NCBI GenBank assembly: GCA_037576195.1 | Contig: CM075103.1 | Coordinates: forward strand, 28,852,723 to 28,916,722 | Direction: 5' to 3' | Length of the DNA: 64,000 nt | Origin: Phytoseiulus persimilis | Taxonomy: Eukaryota; Arthropoda; Arachnida; Mesostigmata; Phytoseiidae | In this document: positions 56,553 to 64,000 of the stretch, in pieces | Layout: each line of letters starts with the position of its first letter | Position numbering within the stretch: position 1 is the stretch's first letter | Notes under the pieces: generated by a model | Seen by the model: only the letters and a program-made list of their open reading frames with translations | Told to the model about the DNA's origin: nothing | Databases searched by the model: none | Position numbers and translations under genes: made by a program

Positions 56553-58169
56553 AATCCGATTCTCGGAGTGCCTCAGTTTTCGATGTCGTCGGCGATTGCG
56601 TTTGCTCTCTATTCGATGCGTGACCTTGCCGCTGTGCAAAGCGCGAATCGCCCTCCACCGAGCACTCTCAAACTCACTCGCGGACCCCTCCGCTGATGTC
56701 CGCTGGTAGAGCACGCGGCGATCAACGACGTCGATCTATCACTCGTCCGAGCTGACTATGAGTCTGTGCAGCCTCCGTCCGGGGTTTTAAGCTCAGACTC
56801 TCCTCGTTGAGTGTGAGAGTGCGAGGGGGTCGGGGGAGTTTAATCAAGATCGGTCGAAGCGGCGGAGTCGTTGTGGGCGAAGGCGGCACGCCGATCTGAT
56901 ATGATTTCACCAGAACGAACGATTACACTACAATATCAGACATCTCACCACAGTAAAAAATGAGCTAAAGATTCATCGGGCCCGCTCGATTCTGCTACGA
57001 ATCCCAACGGGGCTCCCAAAGATTCCAGAATCCAATTACTCTTGGATGCCGCTCGCACGAGCCCTCCCAGAAGTGCTCGGCAGAAATCGAAGCTGACGAG
57101 CGCATTTCGAGTGATCCCCGCTAAACCGCATTGATCGAAGTTCGAACTCCTCGCTCTTTGCCGCATTCCGAGTCGTTCAACGCAAGAACCGTCGAATCCC
57201 GGGCTCGTTTCACAGAGGTTCCTCGAGTTTTCCGAATGCCTCTTGCTCGGAAAATCCGCAACCGAACGGAATATCTCTCAACAGGCGATTCATTTGCCCC
57301 GCGATCGACTCGTGATTCTGGATCATCCTCGAACCAGAACCAGCGGAACGGGCACGTACGAAGCCCATCCAGGCCCACCGACGCTTCTCAAGAGCTCGTT
57401 CCTCTGGTATCGTTTGGGAACTCGGTCTGCGAGCATCGAACGATATATCTTTGCGATCCGAGTTCTCGAGACGACGTGCAACCGGGAGCAAGCCAGTCTC
57501 GCAAGCGAAGCTCTCACAAGTATTGATGACAACATCCACGTTGACTCCTGAGAGAAACTCCTCACGTGAAATGTCTCTGACTTCCCCTCAACCCACAGAA
57601 GTCTCGATGTACGATTCAATCAGCCAGTTGACTCGAGGAGCACGTAATTCATGATTCAGGAGGATAAACTGCATCTGCTCGCAGCGTAAAACCGAAGTCC
57701 TTATATTCTGCAGGCGAGGCTCCCCCGCAAATTGAAAGCTCTCTTCTTTCATCCCAACGAGAGTCATGTCGGTAACCTTACTGCAGGAGGCTCAAACCTG
57801 AACTGAGTGCGTTTCATAAACAAGGACTCCACCTGAATTGGAGACCCAACTATATGCTCATTTCCATTTCAGCAGAAGAACGATCACTGAGAATTTCTCA
57901 GCCAGACTTGAGGCGCCGATACGTAGTTTTCACGTATCTTAGCTGATTGTGGTTCTGAAGGGTTCCCGGATTCTTCCCCACAGATAATCTCATCGTTGAG
58001 TGGGAGCTTATTGCAAGGGCGGAGCCAGGGGAGGCTCGTTGGAAGAGCGATTTTGTTACGGGGGAACTTGGCTCCCGCTCCTCAGCACACCTCACAACGG
58101 ACTTTCCAGGAAACACGTCCCATGAGGGAATCGGGTGAGGTATCGGAAACCGCTATTTTCGAGGAACCA

Positions 58170-59290
58170 AAAATTTTCACATCCGGAACATCGCAGGCTG
58201 AGCCTGGCGTCGCTCGTTTCAAAAGTTTACCGAACGCAGTTTCGAGCGATTCCTCGAGTCGTACGAGCTCTGTGAATCCGAGCCGCTTTAAGTTCACTCG
58301 TTGAGCGCCTCAGTCATCCGCGGAATATCTCGACCGTGGTCAACAGATTTGGGAGAATGAGTCAAAGAAGCGAACTACTGTGAGTTCCGCATTATGGAGC
58401 CACAGAATGAAAAGCCACAAAAAAATTCAGGAGACTTTTCTGCTTTCGTCTCAACTTTCATCGAGGGCTTCCCCATCATCGAAAGAGAGTAGATGGAGGA
58501 TGAGGTTTCTCTTCAGTTCCTGTCGTGAACGTGGGAATATTCATGAACGCCAAAATTCAGATGAATTATCACAGGGAAGGAGATATCGGACATGTTTTTC
58601 GGACCAAATTTTAAGTTTCAAGTTCTTTAATATTTTTTCGAGTTTATTCCACCCTCCGGCTCCGCCACGGGCTGATCGCGTTGCAGGTATCTCGACATCA
58701 AACATGTCCTCAGGGTATGGATGAGCTCCCAGAGTCTGTATGATGCTGACTTTGGTCCCATGGATGGGGAAGGGAAGTACACGCTTCAAATGTGGATGAG
58801 TTTTCGAAGGGGAGAGAGTTCCCCACGGTGAGGAACTATTGACATGTTCACTCATTTTCACCCTTGTTCACTCATTTGGTCGCTGTGGTGAACCTGCACT
58901 TGAAGTCCGAAGTTCGATAGCTCAACCTCACCTCTTCCTTTACCGTGTAAATATCTAGGGAGCGACATCAACACGAACTCTTAACATATATTGAGCATTG
59001 AACTCATCTCACTCCAGTGCCCGGCGGAGCGGGAACAGGCTCCAGAGGGGAGAACGTGTCTTCTCTCGATGACAGCAATTCTCATTCTTGGGCGAACCTC
59101 AACACAATATTATCCAGATGTTGAATACTAAAGACTGTGGGCCCATCCTGGCTTCATGATCTGACTCGAGGCTGAAAACTCCAGGCAGCCAACTTTGAGG
59201 ATCTTCGTTCAGTTAGTATAACAATCGAGGGCGAGGCACTCTCCGCGAGAAAAAGAAGAATCATGCCTGGCAGTCCGTGGAGGTACTCTC
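58170..59290. repeat. Block 7, truncated by the copia insertion
   Basis: Anchor at 58177. Contains the 3' flank module and most of the 240-bp segment, then stops at GTACTCTC where the retrotransposon begins. The equivalent place in block 2 continues CAATGATGCGATTGG (about 45,410), which fixes the insertion point. Confidence 0.88.
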
Positions 59291-59639
59291 TGATGCATTA
59301 TTTAGCCATATTGCGGGTATCTGACATCCGTCAGTGTGATTACGGTCAGTGGTCAGAGGTAGAGGTGAACACGAAGCTCACCTCTGGCACTTTGGAGGAT
59401 TGCATTCGCATGTCGTGACACAGATCCGAAGGCAACCCAGCTTCGGATCTGCTTACCACCTGTTACAGCACTTTCCCCTGGGTATATATACCAGAGCTAA
59501 TAAAGCACAGCTCTGAGGAGCTAGATGTTTCTAACTGAAACTCTGTCTGTTTATTTCGTGCCGTGATCTTCAACCCATTTTCAGATTGAGACTGTTCGCC
59601 AACTAGCTAGTGAGCCCAAATATCCAACATTCGTTATCA
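59291..59639 (+). repeat. 5' LTR of the copia element (3' end approximate)
   Basis: The left edge is fixed by the repeat junction and begins TGAT. A TATA box (GGTATATATACC, about 59,481-59,492) and a polyadenylation signal AATAAA (59,499-59,504) lie in the order expected for U3-R. The right edge is uncertain; ATCA at 59,636-59,639 would mirror the TGAT start. I could not identify a primer-binding site with confidence. Confidence 0.6.
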
Positions 59640-59768
59640 AGCACGATTGAATCTGCGAACATTCTTGATCAGATAGTGCGGTGTAAAAGTGTGTGACTCT
59701 GTATAGACTTGATTGTGACTTTTGAAGTGATCAAAAAGTGATATTCCGGTGCATACACAACAAGTTCT

Positions 59769-62700
59769 ATGGATCCCGCAGAGAATCCGGCCACACTTGA
59801 AGATTCCGCAAGCTCCCACGGCTACAGTGATTTAGGTGACCCAAGACCAGGCTCATCGGTTATTAGAATCGGCGAAACAAGCGGTATGAACCTCATGCAA
59901 AGCGACGATGGCATTGGAGATGATCTGAACATGGGCACGCGTCATCGTAATCGCAACGGCGTGGTGCTCAGGTTAGATGGCAGTAACTACAAGGAGTGGA
60001 AGGTGCTTATACCAGCTGCTCTTGATGCGGACCCATTCGCACTCGACGTCACCTTGGGCAATCTAGCACCACCACTTCCAGTTGATCAAAACAAACCAGC
60101 GGGAAAGAACCAGATGGAAAGATACATCGCTGGGAATCGAGCGGCACGATGCACACTCTTTGCATCCCTGCAGTCATCACTCGCAGTGTCCCTCTTCGCT
60201 CACAACTCATTGACGATCGACGCTCCAGAAATGTGGAGACTAATTACTGGAAAGTTCTCACTAACCAATGGTGGACTTAAACAGTTGGCTCTTGCAAAAC
60301 TCATGGGATACAAGTACCAGCAGAACAAAACAGCATCAGAGAACCTCTTCCGCTTCAGTCAGATAACCAGTAATATTGAAGCACTTGGAGTTCAAACTCC
60401 AGATGACCTTAAGATCACCATTCTCCTTGAATCACTTCCGTCAAACTGGGAGCCATTCAAACAGGCATTCACAGCCAGAGAGGACTCTGGAAGATCATTT
60501 GCCCACCTCAAACTGGCAATAGAAAGTGAAGCACTCAGGAGAGGCAAGTTCGACACCAACGAGGTGACAGCTCTGTATTCCCGAATGCGTGTGTCAAACA
60601 AAGGACATAGACGCAAGAGTACAATCCAGAGAAGGACAAACGCCAGTCGCACAGTTACTACAACGACATGTTATAACTGTGGTCGTCAGGGACACATCAA
60701 ATCTCAGTGTACTGCTCCCAAGAAGAACTACAACAACCGACCTCATCAAGGCAAGAACCAATATCACTCCAGCACCTATTCACAACCCGGTTCGAGTAGT
60801 TCTCATCAGTCGTCGTCAGCAAAAAGGACAGGCAAGCGTCCATCAAACCGCAGGCAGCAAACCCAGGCCAATGCAAACTATGGCCGTGCTCACATCACAG
60901 AAGCCTTGAACTGCGAAGCCGGTACCATGGAGACTCACATGATGACATCCGAAAATGAATACATCATTGATAGTGGAAGAAACTTCCATATGAGTAACAC
61001 AAAAGATCATATGATAGAATACACTCCATATCATCGAGCTCGTCAAATCAGATTGGGAGGATCCCGAACCCTGAGCGCTCCTGGGTTCGGAACAGTCCGT
61101 GTGACATTTGTGCACAATAACCAACGTCACACCATCCAACTGAGGGAAGTCCTGTATGTTCCCAAGCTAAGGAGAAATCTGATCTCCGTCTCCAAGCTCG
61201 CAGATGACAACTTCAAGATTCAGGTTTGCCGCAAATCCATCATATTGACTCAAGGAAAAGTCAATATACACGCAACTCGTAAAAACGGATTATACGTGTT
61301 GTGTGCCGAAGATATCCCTGAAGGACATCAGGTCGAGAGCCCGAAGAAGGTCAGCCTTATGGAAATGCACCGAAGTTTCGCTCATATCGACGTTGACTGG
61401 CTCAAAGCATTGTTACAAAGAGAATGCTATGAAGTTATCCCCGATTTTGTCAGTTGTGACAGTTGCATCAAAGGAAAGATGCATAGAGCAAGTTTCCGAT
61501 CGAAACCCATAAGCTCGATTTCCCCTCGTATCGGGTGGATACATAGCGACACATGCTTTGTAAGCGTACCCTCTTACGGTCGACATACTGCTTTTATCAC
61601 ACTGACTGATGACAAGAGTCGTTTTAGAAAAACGTACTTCATCCGTGATAAAACAGAGGTCTATGATCGAATCGTGGATTTCACGAAGTGGTTCAAATCT
61701 AGAACCGGACAACAGGTATATCACCTGCATTCAGATGGAGGATCCGAATTCCAGAATAAGAGGCTGCAAACCTACCTTCGTTCAACGGGTTGTGACTACT
61801 CTTATTCGGCTCCGCGGACTCCGATGCATAACGGGGTTTCTGAGAGACTGAATCGATCTCTCCTCGATCTTGCGAGGACAATGATCATCGATAGTGACCT
61901 AAGCAAGGCAGCTTGGGCTGAGGCCGTTTCATTCGGTACGTTTTGTCTCAACACCATCAAAATCATATCACCAGGAGAGAAGACACCCTTCGAAATCATC
62001 ACTGGTCACAAACCATACCTAGGAAGGGTACGTCGTTTCGGCACTCGTTGTTGGTTCTACAACATCAATCCAACAAAGGGCAAACTGGATAAGAGAGCTA
62101 TCCCTGGAATAATCGTAGGGATAGATGATGACGGACTCAGCTATCGCGTCTTAGAAAAAGGAACCACCAAAGTGCATCGTATTCCAGACATCGTAGTGAA
62201 GGAACCAGCACCACTACAAGATGATAAGAACAAATTTCCTCCGATACCATCGAAAGAAGACAAACCAGCAACCCCAGAAGAACCACCAGAAGATGAAGAG
62301 GAGCAAAAACCAACTGACCCCACCGATGATGAAGAAGGTGTTGGAGTCACAAAGGATAGCGAACGCCTCGTGGACAAAGAGCTTGGTATAGCTCCCGAAC
62401 AAGATTCGGTCATCACGAGCCCGCCTGCCCAAGAATACGGACTGCGCAGTTCATCAAATAGAGTACCGGCAGCGACGGAAGGACAAACCGAGGGAAGTAG
62501 AACTAGTAAAAGAATTAGGAGAAAACCAGATAGATATCAAGCAGGTGAAGCCAATGCTGCTTCCTGTGATTTTCCATCCACATTGAATAGTTCTATGGAG
62601 CAAGAGGCCAGCGTGCCACTGAACCTGAATGATGTGAATCGCTCTAGATTCAAAAATGAATGGTATGCTGCAATGGCATTAGAGCTTGAATCATCCAGAA

Positions 62701-63233
62701 CGAATGAGGTCTATAGATTAGTAGATCCTGCTCCGGGACAGCATGTTCTGTCAAACAGATGGGTATTTTCTTTAAAAAAGGATAAAGATGGAAAACTTAT
62801 CAAAAGGAAAGCTCGTCTTGTTGTCCGAGGGTGTCAACAGCGCCCTGGAATTGAATATGGAAGCCTATTCAGCCCCACAGCGAGTTTTGAGACAATTAGA
62901 ACTATATTGTCTATCTCGGCAAGTGAGAGACTTTTCTTGGTTCAGGCTGATGTTTGCACAGCCTTCCTGACAGCTCCGTTAGATCGCAAACTCTATATGC
63001 GACAACCGGATGGGTTCGGAGATGGAACCAAGAGAATTTGTGAGCTAAAGAAGGCATGCTATGGAACTGCACAGGCCTCAAGATGTTTTAACAATAAGCT
63101 GAGTGACACCTTGTTAAAAATGAAAGCAGTCAAACTCACTCAAAGTTCACAAGATCCATGCCTGTACTTCTCAACCCCCCCCCCCCCCCCCCCCCCCCCC
63201 CAAAAGAGCCTTTGTTCTCGTCTATGTAGATGA
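59769..63233 (+). CDS. Copia Gag-Pol polyprotein, open to the poly-C run
   Basis: One frame of 1,154 codons from ATG 59769. Gag covers residues about 65-270 (copia-type UBN2/RVT_gag region) with a zinc knuckle at 301-314 (CYNCGRQGHIKSQC). Protease has DSG at 401-403, but followed by Arg rather than the usual Ala/Thr. Integrase zinc site: H534, H539, C563, C566; catalytic D594, D656 (HSDGGSEF) and E692 (HNGVSERLN), giving D-D-35-E. Reverse transcriptase begins near 985, with D1061 (QADVCTAFL) as the first metal ligand. The last residues (Pro run and beyond) are an artefact of reading through the 27-C run at 63,175-63,201; the rest of RT follows in another frame. It makes the particle proteins and enzymes for reverse transcription and integration. 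Confidence 0.93.
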   Translation: MDPAENPATLEDSASSHGYSDLGDPRPGSSVIRIGETSGMNLMQSDDGIGDDLNMGTRHRNRNGVVLRLDGSNYKEWKVLIPAALDADPFALDVTLGNLAPPLPVDQNKPAGKNQMERYIAGNRAARCTLFASLQSSLAVSLFAHNSLTIDAPEMWRLITGKFSLTNGGLKQLALAKLMGYKYQQNKTASENLFRFSQITSNIEALGVQTPDDLKITILLESLPSNWEPFKQAFTAREDSGRSFAHLKLAIESEALRRGKFDTNEVTALYSRMRVSNKGHRRKSTIQRRTNASRTVTTTTCYNCGRQGHIKSQCTAPKKNYNNRPHQGKNQYHSSTYSQPGSSSSHQSSSAKRTGKRPSNRRQQTQANANYGRAHITEALNCEAGTMETHMMTSENEYIIDSGRNFHMSNTKDHMIEYTPYHRARQIRLGGSRTLSAPGFGTVRVTFVHNNQRHTIQLREVLYVPKLRRNLISVSKLADDNFKIQVCRKSIILTQGKVNIHATRKNGLYVLCAEDIPEGHQVESPKKVSLMEMHRSFAHIDVDWLKALLQRECYEVIPDFVSCDSCIKGKMHRASFRSKPISSISPRIGWIHSDTCFVSVPSYGRHTAFITLTDDKSRFRKTYFIRDKTEVYDRIVDFTKWFKSRTGQQVYHLHSDGGSEFQNKRLQTYLRSTGCDYSYSAPRTPMHNGVSERLNRSLLDLARTMIIDSDLSKAAWAEAVSFGTFCLNTIKIISPGEKTPFEIITGHKPYLGRVRRFGTRCWFYNINPTKGKLDKRAIPGIIVGIDDDGLSYRVLEKGTTKVHRIPDIVVKEPAPLQDDKNKFPPIPSKEDKPATPEEPPEDEEEQKPTDPTDDEEGVGVTKDSERLVDKELGIAPEQDSVITSPPAQEYGLRSSSNRVPAATEGQTEGSRTSKRIRRKPDRYQAGEANAASCDFPSTLNSSMEQEASVPLNLNDVNRSRFKNEWYAAMALELESSRTNEVYRLVDPAPGQHVLSNRWVFSLKKDKDGKLIKRKARLVVRGCQQRPGIEYGSLFSPTASFETIRTILSISASERLFLVQADVCTAFLTAPLDRKLYMRQPDGFGDGTKRICELKKACYGTAQASRCFNNKLSDTLLKMKAVKLTQSSQDPCLYFSTPPPPPPPPQKSLCSRLCR
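63175..63201 (+). repeat. 27-C homopolymer inside the copia RT
   Basis: Uninterrupted C run between the first RT metal motif and the YVDD motif. The downstream frame is shifted by one base relative to the upstream one. No other copia protein has a Pro run here, so it is either a slippage expansion in this copy or a sequencing or assembly error. Confidence 0.95.
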
Positions 63234-63954
63234 TTGCCTTATAGCCTCAAAGAGCGAGCAACTGAACAAAGAGATCATAAAAGAACTTGAGAAAACCTTT
63301 GAAATGACATCCAAGCAATTGGAGTTTCTTTTGGGATTGAGAATCATTGTTTCCCCAGACAGAGGGACAATCAGGATCAATCAAGCTCGGTACATAAATG
63401 AGCTACTTGATAGATTCCAAATGCAGAACTGTAAAACTATTGCCACCCCCATTGATGCAACATCAAAAACTGCATTTGAAGGAAAGATTGATCTGAACTT
63501 GAAGTACAGAGAATTAGTAAGGGGATTGATGTTCGCCTCGGTGGCTTGCCGCGGAGACATCAGTTATTCGGTTGGGTTTCTATCGCGCTACTTAGCAGCA
63601 CCAACCAAGCATCTTTTGGAAATTGGTCTTCGAGTATTGAGATATCTCTCAGGCACCAAAACATTAGGACCCATGTATACCGGAGACATCTCAGACGGTA
63701 TCAATGCGTATTGCGATGCTGACTGGAGTGGATGTCGATCAACAAGAAGAAGCACCAGCGGATCTTTCATTATGATCGGTGGAGCAGGCGTGATCTGGTC
63801 ATCCAGACGCCAGAGCTGTGTTTCCCTCTCTTCAATGGAGAGTGAAATCTTGGCCTGTAGCGAAATGGGAAAGTCATGCTTATGGCTAGCTAGGCTGCTC
63901 AGGTATTGGGTATCCAATCACACCGATACTACGAGTGGACAACACCGCCTGTGA
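63202..63954 (+). pseudogene. Copia RT (YVDD) to RNase H, shifted frame
   Basis: Directly after the C run the other frame reads KRAFVLVYVDDCLIAS, with the RT active-site YVDD, then connection and RNase H sequence (YLAAPTKHLL, YCDADWSGC, STSGSFIMIGGAGVIWSS, SSMESEI). D and E residues of the RNase H site are present in ADWSG and MESE. Near 63,930 the frame slips; the next RNase H motif (VDNTA) appears in a different frame and ends shortly after, so at least two breaks exist in this half. The element is probably not able to move by its own RT unless the breaks are sequencing errors. Confidence 0.85.
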
Positions 63955-64000
63955 AACTTGTTGATCGGGTAAGCGGACTGAACGGAAGGATGGATCGCCG

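Larger units (their letters stand above)
54689..58169 (-). repeat. Segmental block 6 (about 3.5 kb)
   Basis: Same order as blocks 1 and 3 but with only two array units (55,882-56,577). Confidence 0.9.
59291..64000 (+). mobile_element. Ty1/copia LTR retrotransposon, 5' part
   Basis: Starts with TG directly at the break in block 7 and runs off the window. Order: 5' LTR, leader, fused gag-pol in the copia order (Gag, protease, integrase, reverse transcriptase, RNase H). The 3' LTR is outside the window, so LTR identity and target duplication cannot be checked here. The reading frame is broken at a 27-C run and again near 63,930-63,950. Confidence 0.93.

Noticed and set aside
38228-56577. CRISPR-like array
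   Set aside because: Whole 347-bp units are repeated without unique spacers between short repeats, and the context is eukaryotic.
46829-57551. 131-, 109-, 102- and 98-codon ORFs in the 1-kb block module
   Set aside because: They overlap in several frames on both strands, are broken by the 169-bp deletion in block 1, and match no family. Their conservation is explained by recent duplication.
59637-59819. Minus ORF across the copia leader
   Set aside because: It is antisense to the leader and the start of gag, with no domain.

Overview
The window looks like nuclear DNA of an animal, most likely an arthropod. Genes are split by introns with ordinary GT–AG signals, intergenic space is large, and the mobile elements are typical metazoan kinds: a pogo/Tigger DNA transposon, hAT relics, a tRNA-derived SINE, a foldback element and a Ty1/copia retrotransposon. 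Nothing suggests bacteria: no operons, no compact coding, no ribosome binding sites. A chelicerate such as a mite or tick is a guess only.

Layout. 0-20 kb is sparse. It holds two SINE copies, three G-homopolymers within 540 bp, several unassigned candidate exons (best: an Asn-rich terminal exon at 10.37-11.05 kb) and one hAT transposase C-terminal relic. 20.7-23.0 kb is a structurally complete Tigger element with identical 24-bp ends, a TA target duplication and an intact 500-aa transposase. It landed in the last codons of an older hAT transposase relic.

24-35 kb (minus strand) carries a tandem family of small, probably secreted, four-exon genes that I could rebuild from splice sites. Gene B (30.4-33.8 kb) gives 330 codons. 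Gene A (24.0-26.3 kb) has the same exon phases and almost the same exon lengths (192/192, 173/173, 171/174 nt). Both appear to use a GC–AG intron at the same place. Exon relics of further copies lie nearby, and a 1.27-kb palindromic element separates A from B.

35.4-59.3 kb is a nested duplication. A block of about 4.7-6.5 kb (with 3.5- and 0.95-kb deleted forms) is repeated in tandem. Inside each large block sits a 347-bp tandem array, 20 units in all, derived from one small leucine-rich-repeat-like gene on the minus strand. Because the duplicated piece contained the start codon, most internal units are complete 108-codon ORFs separated by 20 nt. Three array ends keep a 122-aa full-length copy. 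A fourth SINE copy is present in only one block and so is younger than the block duplications.

59.3-64 kb is the 5' two thirds of a Ty1/copia element inserted into the last block. Its Gag-Pol frame is open for 1,154 codons until a 27-C homopolymer inside the reverse transcriptase; RT and RNase H continue in another frame to the window edge.
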